NCBI RefSeq assembly: GCF_020171345.1
Contig: NZ_JAIUZM010000002.1
Coordinates: 620,001-684,000 of the forward strand
Direction of reading: 5' to 3'
Length of the DNA stretch: 64,000 nucleotides
DNA from: Microbulbifer agarilyticus
GTDB taxonomy: Bacteria; Pseudomonadota; Gammaproteobacteria; Pseudomonadales; Cellvibrionaceae
The position numbers were made by a program, and so were the translations under genes. Below the pieces are notes generated by a model. That model saw only the letters and a program-made list of their open reading frames with translations, was not told the DNA's origin and ran no database searches. This document shows positions 1-8,381 of the stretch, in pieces; position 1 is the first letter of the stretch, and every line of letters starts with the position of its first letter.

Positions 1-1
1 T

Positions 2-391
2 CCGAATTACCGCGAGGTGTGTACAGGTGGCACAGGTCACGCGGAAGTGGTGCTGGTGGTATTTGATCCTGCGAAAGTCAGTTACGAGGAGCTGTTACGC
101 CGCTTCTGGGAAGAGCATGATCCAACCCAGGGTATGCGCCAGGGTAACGATCTTGGAACCCAATATCGCTCCGTGATTTACACCTATGGTGACGATCAGG
201 CCGAGCAGGCGCGAGCTTCTGAGGCCGAATTCCAGCAGGCACTGGAGGAAAAGGGGTTTGGTGCGATCACCACCGAGATTCAGTCGGCCCCGACGTTCTA
301 CTATGCGGAAGAAGATCACCAGCAGTATCTGGCGAAAAATCCCGGTGGCTATTGCGGTTTGGCTGGAACCGGCGCCTGTCTTCTGCGCTGA
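2..391 (+). CDS. msrA: Peptide-methionine (S)-S-oxide reductase MsrA, C-terminal part
   Basis: Only the last ~129 codons are in the window; the reading frame is open to the left edge, so the N-terminal GCFW catalytic motif lies outside. MsrA reduces methionine-S-sulfoxide in proteins and free methionine, with electrons from thioredoxin. Visible family signatures are [15 protein letters not shown] (the substrate-pocket block around GHAE), [19 protein letters not shown], and a [17 protein letters not shown]-like C-terminal block. The cysteines in GGYC and GTGAC near the end are placed where recycling cysteines occur in this family. It converges with the sulfurtransferase gene, with about 24 bp between the stop codons. 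The assignment is firm from the C-terminal half alone. Confidence 0.93.
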   Translation, partial: PNYREVCTGGTGHAEVVLVVFDPAKVSYEELLRRFWEEHDPTQGMRQGNDLGTQYRSVIYTYGDDQAEQARASEAEFQQALEEKGFGAITTEIQSAPTFYYAEEDHQQYLAKNPGGYCGLAGTGACLLR

Positions 392-415
392 TTCCCGCTT
401 TATGTCGCGCCAGCT

Positions 416-1276
416 TTACGCTTTGACTGGTGCGCTGCGCGGATGAAGAATGTGCGCGCACCAATCACTCCAGCTGCCCGCATACAAGCGGGCCTCGCGG
501 CCGATCAGGTACAGCGAAAACAGGTTTACACAGGCGGTAACGCCTGATCCGCAATAGCACACGATGGCATCATCCGCCGGGATGCTCTGCCAGTGCACTT
601 GCAGCGCACTCAATGGCAAAATCTTGCCGTCCTCGTCGGTTACTTCCTGCCATGGCTTATTGATTGCACCGGGAATATGCCCGGCAATCGGGTCAATCGG
701 CTCTTCGTTACCGAGAAATCGCTTGTTCTCTCGGGCGTCCACCAGCTTCCATGGCGGCGTTTCGAGATTGGGGTAGATATCGCTATAGCTCAATAGCTCG
801 CCAGGTTGAGTTTTCGCCGTAAAGTCGCCCGCTGCGGACGCCTGCGGCTCGCCACTCTCAATTGCCATACCCGAGGCCTGCCAGGCTGCGAAACCGCCGT
901 TCAAAATTGCAACATTGATGTGGCCAAAATGGCGCAGCAGCCACCAGGCACGTGCGGCGAAGGCAAAGCGCTGTGCGTCGTACAGCACGACCTGTGTGTT
1001 TTCGCTGATACCCCGGCTGCGGGCAAACTCGGAAAATTGCTGTGCGGTAGGGAGGGGGTGGCGGCCGCCGTAGCGCTCGGTAGGTGCGGAGAGGTCCCGG
1101 TGCAGGCATGCATACTGCGCACCGGGGATATGTGCTTGTTCAAACGCCTGCTGCCCGGCTTCCTTATCCGCCAGATCATAACGGCAATCCAGGACGACCA
1201 GCTGGCCATCCCCAAGGCTCTGCTGTTTCTGCAGCTCAGCCAGCTCGGCGACTTCAATCACACCCTGATAATTCAT
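416..1276 (-). CDS. sseA: 3-mercaptopyruvate sulfurtransferase (two-domain rhodanese)
   Basis: 286 residues, the usual length for SseA-type sulfurtransferases. It has an inactive N-terminal rhodanese domain (about 10-140) and a catalytic C-terminal one (about 160-280). The active-site loop is CGSGVTA with the persulfide-forming Cys at residue 242. CGSGVT(A) is the signature that separates mercaptopyruvate from thiosulfate sulfurtransferases. The protein transfers sulfur from 3-mercaptopyruvate to cyanide or thiol acceptors in the cytoplasm. The start ATG at 1276 lacks a strong Shine-Dalgarno, but the next residues fit the family N terminus. It lies back to back with msrA and is one of several sulfur-handling genes in the window. 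Confidence 0.93.
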   Translation of the reverse strand: MNYQGVIEVAELAELQKQQSLGDGQLVVLDCRYDLADKEAGQQAFEQAHIPGAQYACLHRDLSAPTERYGGRHPLPTAQQFSEFARSRGISENTQVVLYDAQRFAFAARAWWLLRHFGHINVAILNGGFAAWQASGMAIESGEPQASAAGDFTAKTQPGELLSYSDIYPNLETPPWKLVDARENKRFLGNEEPIDPIAGHIPGAINKPWQEVTDEDGKILPLSALQVHWQSIPADDAIVCYCGSGVTACVNLFSLYLIGREARLYAGSWSDWCAHILHPRSAPVKA

Positions 1277-1390
1277 ATCAACTGCTTTTTATTGTCTTTA
1301 TAGCGCCTCAAATTAAGCTGCTGGAACCGATTTGTCCAGCGTCGAAAGAGACTGTCTTGGAACGCAAATAGGTTCGCTAATCACTGGGGT

Positions 1391-1408
1391 AAAACCCTTA
1401 TGGGTTTT
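1391..1408 (-). terminator. Weak hairpin over the hydrolase stop codon
   Basis: A 7-bp inverted repeat (AAAACCC / GGGTTTT, 4-nt loop) surrounds the stop codon of the minus-strand hydrolase gene. The T-rich arm on the minus strand resembles a short intrinsic terminator. The stem is short and AT-rich, so this is a weak call. Confidence 0.35.
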
Positions 1409-3116
1409 CCGTGTAGCGACTTCCACTTACGGTTGGCGTGTGCCGTTGGCCCTCTGCCCGTGGCGCTTCGTCGGGGAGCGGGGTCTGCTCACCTTCCTCT
1501 TGCGCGCGCTGAGACTCCAATTCGGCAATTTTTGCCTCCAGCTGCGCTTGCCGTGCGAGTTCCTCTTTTCGACAGCCGAGTACACTTTCGGCGATTGACG
1601 ATTCCGGGTGATCCAGGAAGTCTGCCGCGGCTTGTTCCGCACATTCGCTTGCGGAAATGACATCGTGGGACAGATCGGGGAAAAGCACCCACTGGTGATT
1701 TGGCAACTTCTTGCGCGCAACATCGGCATCGTCAACCGATAGCACCGGGTCCAGGGCGCCGTGCATGACCAGTGTGGGTACGGGGGTTTGAATGGCTTGT
1801 GATTCCAGCATAGGTGCGGCGGGCATGGCCCAAATTCGACACTGCATCTGCATCATATCGATGTCCGCACGTACAGAACTGCCGAGGATACCGCTTCTCG
1901 CAGCGAGTTGACTGGCCTCGTCGAAGTCAACGAAGGGGGCTTCCTCAAAGCAAAAATGGCTGATGCCTGCGGCATCGCCAAAGTTGGGGTCGAGTACCAG
2001 TCCCATAAAACTGGCAATGGAAGGCTTGAGTAATTCTGCCTGATCCGATTCCAGTTCTTCGATAATTGCCGGAAGTTCCTTGTAGAAGCCCTCGTTGTAC
2101 AGGGCCTGGAAGAGTACGCGCAATAGTCGCTGGCCGCTGAGTACGAATGGGTACTGCTGGCCTGCACGGATATTACCTGTCTCCACCACAAGCGGAGACT
2201 CATCCAATGCCTGTACTCGTGCTTCCAGGCGTTGTTCGAGGTCGGGGTAGCGCTTGTTGCAATCCTTGTCTTTGCGGCAGTAATCGACTCCGCGCTGATA
2301 CGCGGCGGTGACATCTTCGGGCAATTTTTGTGTGTAGATAATCTCCGGGAAGACGGCACTATTCAGCACCATCGCACGTACGGACTCAGGAAAATCACGG
2401 GCTACTGTCAACGCATAGCGGGTTGAGTAGGACACGCCGTACAGATTCAGTTTGGGAATGCCCAGCGCTTTACGCAGTGCTTCCACATCCTGCGCAACAA
2501 CCGCGCTGTTGTATTGAGAAAGGTCGGCTATTTCACTGAGGCGGCGGTAGCAGCGCTCCATGCTATAGGTGAATACACGCGCTTCTTCATCACTACTCAA
2601 GCGACGTGTAAACGCGAGGTCTGCGTCCTCAATAAATTCATCGCAGGAGAGTTTTGGACTCGCCATGCCGGTGCCGCGCGGATCCATCACAATTAGGTCG
2701 CGACCATCTTCTACCGTCATGGATGAGTAATTCACCCACAGCCAGTCGCTGGCATTCTGAGGTTCCAGTCCCAGGCTGGCTCCTGGACCGCCGGCACCCA
2801 GGTGCAGTAATGGTTCTTTATCCGGGTCGCTGATTTCCGCAAAAAAGCGCACCACCGGGAACTGAATCTTGCGGCCCTCGGGTTTGGCGTGATCCTCGGG
2901 GACTTCCATCATGAAGCATTGGGTAGTTGGCCAGCTTGCCTCGGTATCAAACCAGCAGGACTTTGGAATCAGTCGGCTGGGCGAGAGGGGCTCCGTAGGA
3001 TCTTCGCGTGTGCAGCCGGTCAGTAGGATCGGCAGTGTCAGTAATGCGGTGAGGCAGATACGGCGAGTGCAGGACCGTCGCAACAGGCACAGGAAGGTGG
3101 AAGAGGGTAACGGCAT
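1398..3116 (-). CDS. Lipoprotein alpha/beta hydrolase, tripeptidyl-aminopeptidase-like (peptidase S33)
   Basis: 572 residues. It has an N-terminal lipoprotein signal (basic start, hydrophobic core, lipobox LLTGC with the lipidated Cys at 35), so it is probably anchored in the envelope. The alpha/beta-hydrolase core shows an HLGAGGPGAS oxyanion segment (~105-114), a DPRGTG block, and a nucleophile elbow YGVSYST with Ser229. The catalytic Asp and His are in HGALDPVLS and PDLSHDVI within a C-terminal TAP-like region. A charged low-complexity tail follows. Relatives cleave short peptides from the N terminus, but esterase activity is equally possible. The nucleophile context GVSYST differs from the usual GGSYGG, so substrate is uncertain. 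It stands alone between sseA and the UPF0126 gene on the same strand. Confidence 0.85.
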   Translation of the reverse strand: MPLPSSTFLCLLRRSCTRRICLTALLTLPILLTGCTREDPTEPLSPSRLIPKSCWFDTEASWPTTQCFMMEVPEDHAKPEGRKIQFPVVRFFAEISDPDKEPLLHLGAGGPGASLGLEPQNASDWLWVNYSSMTVEDGRDLIVMDPRGTGMASPKLSCDEFIEDADLAFTRRLSSDEEARVFTYSMERCYRRLSEIADLSQYNSAVVAQDVEALRKALGIPKLNLYGVSYSTRYALTVARDFPESVRAMVLNSAVFPEIIYTQKLPEDVTAAYQRGVDYCRKDKDCNKRYPDLEQRLEARVQALDESPLVVETGNIRAGQQYPFVLSGQRLLRVLFQALYNEGFYKELPAIIEELESDQAELLKPSIASFMGLVLDPNFGDAAGISHFCFEEAPFVDFDEASQLAARSGILGSSVRADIDMMQMQCRIWAMPAAPMLESQAIQTPVPTLVMHGALDPVLSVDDADVARKKLPNHQWVLFPDLSHDVISASECAEQAAADFLDHPESSIAESVLGCRKEELARQAQLEAKIAELESQRAQEEGEQTPLPDEAPRAEGQRHTPTVSGSRYTENP

Positions 3117-3155
3117 AAGACAGTTCTGAATCCAAATATTACGACGGCTGGTGTC

Positions 3156-3773
3156 TCACTCCGGCCCGAAGCGGGCGATTGGCGCAGACAGGTTCCAGCG
3201 CAATGCTGCCAAGCGGATTGACAGAGTGACCAGTATTGCGATGGCTACCACGATTTCACCGGGCAGCATGTCAAGGTCGTCCAGTATCACCAGTGCGGCA
3301 GCACCACTCAAGGCCGCAGTGGCATAAATTTCTCGCCTCAGTAACAGGGGAATATCGCCACACAGGATATCGCGAATAAGCCCGCCAAAAGTGCCGGTCA
3401 TCACGCCCATCACAATGGCGATACCTGGCGAAAAACCGAGGTCTAGCGTCTTTTGTGTGCCAATCACGACGAAAACCGCCAATCCCGCCGCGTCGGCGAT
3501 CATCAGCAGCCGCATGGGCACACTGAAATAGCGAATCACGTAAAAACTGGCTACACCGGTGGCCGCGGCAATACCCAGGTAGTGGCTATTGTGGAGCCAG
3601 AAAACCGGTATATTCAGAATGATATCGCGAATAGTTCCGCCACCGGTGGCGGTAACACAGGCTAGGACTACGGCACCAAAGAGATCCATCTGTTTGTGAC
3701 CCGCGGCCAATACTCCAGTAAAGGCGAATATGACGATACCGATTAGGTCACACCAGTAAAGAAGTTGTTCCAT
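3156..3773 (-). CDS. TRIC/UPF0126-family membrane protein (YadS/YicG-like)
   Basis: 205 residues with six to seven hydrophobic segments. It has two copies of the family signature: GGGTIRDIILNIPVFW (~45-60) and GGLIRDILCGDIPLLLRREIYA (~130-150). That internal duplication is characteristic of UPF0126 (TRIC-type cation channel or glycine transporter-like) proteins. Bacterial TRIC homologues form homotrimeric cation channels, and some UPF0126 members have been linked to glycine transport, so substrate is left open. A second, divergent paralogue lies at 57518-58174. The gene follows gcdH on the same strand but is separated from it by a long hairpin. Confidence 0.85.
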   Translation of the reverse strand: MEQLLYWCDLIGIVIFAFTGVLAAGHKQMDLFGAVVLACVTATGGGTIRDIILNIPVFWLHNSHYLGIAAATGVASFYVIRYFSVPMRLLMIADAAGLAVFVVIGTQKTLDLGFSPGIAIVMGVMTGTFGGLIRDILCGDIPLLLRREIYATAALSGAAALVILDDLDMLPGEIVVAIAILVTLSIRLAALRWNLSAPIARFGPE

Positions 3774-3905
3774 CCGGTCCGTGCCACGTGGGTGCAGAGT
3801 AAAGGGTAATGCGGGCTAAAAAGCACCTGTCGATCGGGAAGTGTGCGCCAAAACACTGGCGTTGCAGGGCAGTACCGGCAGAATTTGGCTACCGGGCGGT
3901 AATAG

Positions 3906-3949
3906 CGCGCGCCCTCAGTGGCCCAGATTATGGGCCCTAGGGGCGCGCG
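3906..3949. repeat. Long GC-rich hairpin between gcdH and the UPF0126 gene
   Basis: The outer arms CGCGCGCCC and GGGCGCGCG (9 bp, perfect) enclose an inner 6-bp stem GGCCCA / TGGGCC with a 5-nt loop. The structure begins 12 bp past the gcdH stop on the minus strand. No T-run follows on either strand, so it is not a classic intrinsic terminator. It may stabilise the gcdH 3' end, block read-through or act as a REP-like element. Confidence 0.5.
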
Positions 3950-3961
3950 GAGTACAGGCTC

Positions 3962-5146
3962 TTAGAAAAATGCCTGCAGGCCGGTCTGCGCACGGCCGAG
4001 AATCAGTGCGTGCACGTCGTGGGTACCTTCGTAGGTATTGACCGCTTCCAGATTCATCGCGTGGCGAATAACGTGGAATTCGTCCGCAATACCGTTACCG
4101 CCGTGCATGTCACGTGCGACCCGCGCAATATCCAGGGCTTTGCCGCAGTTATTGCGTTTCACCAGGGAGATCATTGTTGGATCGAAATCTTTCTGCTCGT
4201 CCATCAGGCGTCCAACACGCAGGGAGCCCTGCAGGCCCAGAGCAATTTCGGTCTGCATGTCCGCGAGTTTTTTCTGGAACAGCTGGGTTTGTGCCAGTGG
4301 TTTGTTGAACTGCTTGCGATCAAGGCCATACTGGCGCGCTGCGTGCCAGCAGTATTCCGCCGCACCCATGGCACCCCAGGAAATACCGTAACGTGCGCGG
4401 TTCAGGCAGCCGAAAGGTCCGCTCAGGCCTTTGATGTCAGGGAAGCGGTTTTCTTCTGGTACAAACACATTGTCCATCACGATTTCACCGGTGATGGAAG
4501 CACGCAGCGAGAACTTGCCCTCGATTTTCGGCGCGCTCAAGCCTTCCATACCTTTTTCCAGTACGAAGCCGCGAATATCACCTTCATCGTCTTTGGCCCA
4601 AACTACAAACACGTCGGCGATCGGGCTGTTGGTGATCCACATCTTGGCGCCGGTGAGGCGGTAGCCGCCATCGACGCTCTTGGCGCGGGTCTTCATGCCA
4701 CCGGGATCGGAACCGGCATCGGGCTCGGTGAGACCAAAGCAGCCCACCCACTCTCCGGAGGCGAGCTTCGGCAGGTACTTCTGTTTTTGCGCTTCACTGC
4801 CATAGGCATAAATAGGATGCATCACCAGGCTGGACTGCACACTCATGGCAGAACGGTAGCCGGAATCGACTCGTTCTACTTCTCGTGCAACGAGACCGTA
4901 GGAGACATAGTTCAAACCGGCGCAATCGTAGCCTTCGATGGTCGATCCCAGCAGGCCAAGCTCGCCCATTTCTTCCATAATTTCGCGATGGAAAATTTCG
5001 TTGCGGTTGGCTTCGAGCACACGTGGCATCAGTCTCGACTGACAGTATTCGCGTGCGGTGTCGCGGATCATGCGCTCTTCGTCGCTCAGTTGACGATCCA
5101 GTAGCAGGATGTCGTCCCAGTGTGCCAGTGGCTGATTTTTACTCAT
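3962..5146 (-). CDS. gcdH: Glutaryl-CoA dehydrogenase
   Basis: 394 residues from the ATG at 5146 ([12 protein letters not shown]). An in-frame extension to 5212 exists, but the shorter form matches family length and its start aligns with known GcdH N termini. It is an FAD acyl-CoA dehydrogenase fold with the substrate/FAD block [16 protein letters not shown]. The catalytic base is Glu373 in [20 protein letters not shown], diagnostic of the glutaryl-CoA branch. It oxidises and decarboxylates glutaryl-CoA to crotonyl-CoA in lysine, tryptophan and glutarate breakdown, passing electrons to ETF. In pseudomonads gcdH is paired with a glutarate CoA-transferase; here the likely partner is about 13 kb away at 18469-19692. 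No LysR-type gcdR is adjacent. Confidence 0.93.
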   Translation of the reverse strand: MSKNQPLAHWDDILLLDRQLSDEERMIRDTAREYCQSRLMPRVLEANRNEIFHREIMEEMGELGLLGSTIEGYDCAGLNYVSYGLVAREVERVDSGYRSAMSVQSSLVMHPIYAYGSEAQKQKYLPKLASGEWVGCFGLTEPDAGSDPGGMKTRAKSVDGGYRLTGAKMWITNSPIADVFVVWAKDDEGDIRGFVLEKGMEGLSAPKIEGKFSLRASITGEIVMDNVFVPEENRFPDIKGLSGPFGCLNRARYGISWGAMGAAEYCWHAARQYGLDRKQFNKPLAQTQLFQKKLADMQTEIALGLQGSLRVGRLMDEQKDFDPTMISLVKRNNCGKALDIARVARDMHGGNGIADEFHVIRHAMNLEAVNTYEGTHDVHALILGRAQTGLQAFF

Positions 5147-5571
5147 GTGTTGAACCCGTACATGGTCGGTAAACAAGGGATTCTCGATCGCGCACACGTC
5201 TATGGTAGGCAAATTACCGTAGATTCAATGGGCGATAGCCGTAGCGGAAGGCCGGGGCCGTATAGCCGGTCACGGTATCGCGGCGCATGATCAATTGCTG
5301 CGCCATCATAGCGAAGCTCGGAGCCAATTTCACGTTTGTGATCACTTTTTTGGTGGGGTACTTCGGGAGAGTATCCTGCCAATTCAGCGGATTGCAGGAA
5401 AATGACCTCGGGGCATGAAATCACCCGTCCATTCTGGTTCTTGGCCGTCTGGTCAGTAGCTCAAAATGCATGCTTTGGGTAAACAAAGGTAAATCGTCTT
5501 GGTACACCCGTTATTGGCTTTGATAATTAAAACGAACTTCATTAGACCAAACTGTTAGGGTAAAGGGCTTC
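5147..5571. other. Intergenic region, gcdH to RND operon
   Basis: About 425 bp separate the divergent gcdH and efflux operons. It holds a sigma70-like promoter for the efflux operon at 5499-5527. The gcdH-proximal part carries a 74-codon open frame on the minus strand (5200-5424) with no recognisable domain and no good ribosome-binding site, so I do not call a gene. No regulator gene is present, so control of the pump is probably encoded elsewhere. Confidence 0.6.
5499..5527 (+). promoter_or_regulatory. Candidate sigma70 promoter of the RND efflux operon
   Basis: TTGGTA (-35) and GATAAT (-10) are separated by exactly 17 bp, ending 44 bp before the start codon of the outer-membrane factor gene. 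Four of six bases match in the -35 and five of six in the -10. It is called by eye only. Confidence 0.5.
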
Positions 5572-7035
5572 ATGGGCAAGCTGCCGAAATTAATTGGAGT
5601 GTGCGGGTTTGCGGCAGCCCTCGGCCTCGCTGGATGCAGTAGTGCCCCCCCGTTGCCGCCACAGCTACCGCAGGAATCGCTGGGTCTGCCGGACCGGTTT
5701 GTGGCCAGTGGTGCTGAACCCTTGACGCAACGCTGGTGGCAGAGCTTCGGCGATACGAGGCTCGATGCCTTGGTCGAGCATGCGCTGGCGGAAAACCCAG
5801 ATTTACAGGCTACCTACTGGCGCCTTGCACAGGCGGATGCGGTGGCGGCGCAGGCGCGCAGTGGTTTCTGGCCTCGCTTGACCGGGCGTCTTGAAAACAC
5901 GGAGCAGAAGCGCTCTTCGAGTGATGGCTTCGACTTCGCCGGTGGCGAAAACCAGGGGAATACCTGGACCGGCAATCTCGCGGCGAGTTACGAGTTGGAC
6001 CTGTGGGGGCGAGTGCGCAGTGGCGCACGGGCGGCGGAGGCCGGTCGCCTGGCGCAGGAAATGAATGTGCAGACCGCGTCACTCACGCTCGCGGCCGAAG
6101 TTGCGGGTGTCTGGTTGCAGTTACAGGAGCAGCGCGGGCAGGAGCATCTACTTAGCGCGCAGCTCGAGGTGAACGAGAAAACGCTGCGCGCGCTGGAGTT
6201 GCGTTTCGGTAACGGGATTATTGCGGCAGCCGACGTGCTGCAGCAACGGCAGCTGGTCCAGCAGTCGCTGCAGGATCTTGTTCAGACTCGGGCGAATGCT
6301 GATCTGCTGCTTACCCAATTGGCCGCCTTGTTGGGCATGAGCGCGGATGCGTTGCCGCAAGCCGCCTTTGTGGATGCCGAGTTACCTGTTTTGCCGGCGT
6401 TGCCCGATACCGGTTTCCCAACTGCTCTGTTGCTGCGCCGGCCGGATGTTCAGCGTGCGCAGCGAGAGGTGTTACAGGGACACTACCTGTCCGCACAAGC
6501 CTGGGCCGAGCGGTTGCCGACTCTGTCTTTCGATATGTTTTTTTCCGGTGGAGGTACTTCTATTTCGGATATCGCCAACGACTGGCTGCTGAACCTGAGC
6601 CTCGCGCTGGAAGGCGTAATCTTTGATGGCGGTAATCTGTCTGCGCGCAAGCGTGAGCAGGCTGCTGCGGAGCAGGAGCGCTGGGCTCTGTTTCGAAACA
6701 CGGTAGTGCAGGCGCTCTCCGAGGTTGAGCAGGCGCTGATAAATGAGCAGGCGATTCGAACACGTTTATCCTATTTGGAAACCCGCACACAGCTGGCTGA
6801 TCAGATTACGCTGCGTCAGCGCCGCGCTTATGGACAGGGCTCTGTCGACTTTCTGAACGTTCTCTCGTCAACCAATAACCAGCAGCTATTGCAGCGCGAA
6901 GTCTTAACGGCACGGCGAGAGCTTCTGGAAAACAGGGTAACTCTTTATCGGGCCTTGTCGGGGGGGCTGCCCGTTGAAGATCTCCCTGAGCCATTACCTG
7001 TGGAACTGGATGTTTACAGCATCCAGGTGGACTGA
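5572..7035 (+). CDS. RND efflux outer-membrane factor (OprM/NodT-type lipoprotein)
   Basis: 487 residues. A lipoprotein signal peptide ends at LGLAGC (lipobox Cys ~22). Two repeated OEP (TolC-like) domains follow, with the typical WW-x-S/F segment (RWWQSFGDTRLDALVEHALAENPDL) and two long amphipathic helical stretches. TolC-family channels trimerise into an outer-membrane beta-barrel plus periplasmic tunnel that completes tripartite pumps. It is the first gene of an operon with the periplasmic adaptor (65 bp downstream) and the inner-membrane pump. OMF-first order is less common than adaptor-pump-OMF. The start ATG at 5572 follows an AAAGGG stretch. Confidence 0.92.
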   Translation: MGKLPKLIGVCGFAAALGLAGCSSAPPLPPQLPQESLGLPDRFVASGAEPLTQRWWQSFGDTRLDALVEHALAENPDLQATYWRLAQADAVAAQARSGFWPRLTGRLENTEQKRSSSDGFDFAGGENQGNTWTGNLAASYELDLWGRVRSGARAAEAGRLAQEMNVQTASLTLAAEVAGVWLQLQEQRGQEHLLSAQLEVNEKTLRALELRFGNGIIAAADVLQQRQLVQQSLQDLVQTRANADLLLTQLAALLGMSADALPQAAFVDAELPVLPALPDTGFPTALLLRRPDVQRAQREVLQGHYLSAQAWAERLPTLSFDMFFSGGGTSISDIANDWLLNLSLALEGVIFDGGNLSARKREQAAAEQERWALFRNTVVQALSEVEQALINEQAIRTRLSYLETRTQLADQITLRQRRAYGQGSVDFLNVLSSTNNQQLLQREVLTARRELLENRVTLYRALSGGLPVEDLPEPLPVELDVYSIQVD

Positions 7036-7100
7036 GCGAAATACGCTGACACAAATTGGATGAGTATTTGGCCCTGGGCGGCCGAATAGCTGGAGCTGAA

Positions 7101-8381
7101 ATGCTAAACAAAATCAACTGGAATATAGCCATCCCGATCTTGCTGATCGTGTTGGCGTCTGCCGTCTCCAGTTGGCTGCTGCGAGAAAAACCCACCATGC
7201 AGCGGGGAGAGCGCAAGGCGCCGCCGCTATTGGTGGAGGTGGCGCAGGCGGAGCGAGGCGAATTTCCCTTGACCATTCAGGCGCTGGGCAAGGTTACGGC
7301 GCGCGAGGAGGTCGAGTTGCAACCGCAGGTGGACGGGCGAGTAGAGTGGTTGAATTACGACCTCGGGCCCGGTTCAACCGTTGAGAAAGGTGAGCGGCTA
7401 TTACAGATTGAGCGGGAACCCTATCAGCTTGCTTTGCAGTCTGCGCGCAGTGCCCTGGCGGAGCGCCGCGCTGAACTCCAGCAGGAGCAGGGGCAGCGCC
7501 TGGTCGCCGAGGAAGAATACGAGCTACTGGGAAGCTCACTGCCTGACGCGGACCTTTCGCTGGTACTTCGTGAACCGCAATTGGCTGCCGCTCGTGCGCG
7601 GGTAGACGCGGCAGAGGCACAGGTAAAACTGGCGGAGCGCGACCTGCGATTGACCCAAATTAGCGCGCCCTTTAATGCGTTACTGGTGGCTCGCAGCGTG
7701 GATGTCGGTGATCGGGTCGCACCCGGCACGGTGATGTACACCGTCGCCGGTGCGGACCGCTTTCAGATTGAGGTCGAAGTGCCGGCCCGGCAATTGCCGC
7801 AGTTAAACACCCCCAGTGCCAAGGTCCGGATTCATGGCAGCCAGTGGCCTATAGGTGTGTCGCGTGCCGGCGAATTTGTGCGCGTTATTCCTGTGTTGGA
7901 AGAGCAGGGCCGCTTGGGGCGCGTGTTGATTGAATTAGTAGATCCTCTGAGCATGGAAAACCCTGGTGAGCCGCGCCTACTGCTAAATGATCTTGCACGC
8001 GTGGAAATCACTGGGCGCAGTACTGGGCTGCAAGTTCGCATTCCCCTGACAGCACTGCAGGACGGCAACCGGGTTTGGGTAGTGCGAGACGGAAAGTTGC
8101 ATATTCAGCCGGTAGTAGTCTCCCATTTTGATGGCGAGTATGCGGTACTGGAGAGTGGGCTGCAGGGCGCTGAAGCACTAGTGACAACGCGCCTTACCGC
8201 CGTTACCGAGAATATGCCTGTTAGTACCAAGGAAGGCGCAGCGTCGTCAGGGCAACCAATCAATCCCGAACTCCGGCGCCGCAATAAAGGCCCGGGTACC
8301 CGTGACAGATCGGCACCGCCGGAGCTTCCGGAGCGGTCACCAGAAAGTGTTGAGAAAGGCACCGACGGTGAGCGCGGATGA
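7101..8381 (+). CDS. RND efflux periplasmic adaptor (membrane fusion protein)
   Basis: 426 residues from ATG 7101, chosen because GGAG sits 5 bp upstream and the product then starts directly with its membrane anchor (IPILLIVLASAVSSWLL). The domain order is a split lipoyl/barrel-sandwich domain (ALGKVTAREEVELQPQVDGRVEWL...GSTVEKGERLLQIE), an alpha-helical hairpin (~110-165), the second lipoyl half (RDLRLTQISAPFNALLVARSVDVGDRVAPGT) and a beta-barrel. The C-terminal ~50 residues are rich in P, E, R and G and look disordered. It links the pump at 8378 to the OMF at 5572. Its stop overlaps the pump start as ATGA, indicating translational coupling. Confidence 0.92.
   Translation: MLNKINWNIAIPILLIVLASAVSSWLLREKPTMQRGERKAPPLLVEVAQAERGEFPLTIQALGKVTAREEVELQPQVDGRVEWLNYDLGPGSTVEKGERLLQIEREPYQLALQSARSALAERRAELQQEQGQRLVAEEEYELLGSSLPDADLSLVLREPQLAAARARVDAAEAQVKLAERDLRLTQISAPFNALLVARSVDVGDRVAPGTVMYTVAGADRFQIEVEVPARQLPQLNTPSAKVRIHGSQWPIGVSRAGEFVRVIPVLEEQGRLGRVLIELVDPLSMENPGEPRLLLNDLARVEITGRSTGLQVRIPLTALQDGNRVWVVRDGKLHIQPVVVSHFDGEYAVLESGLQGAEALVTTRLTAVTENMPVSTKEGAASSGQPINPELRRRNKGPGTRDRSAPPELPERSPESVEKGTDGERG

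Noticed and set aside
4010-5104. 364-codon open frame on the plus strand
   Set aside because: It lies fully antisense to gcdH, a clear enzyme; the frame is open because of GC-rich codon bias and shows no domain or ribosome-binding site.
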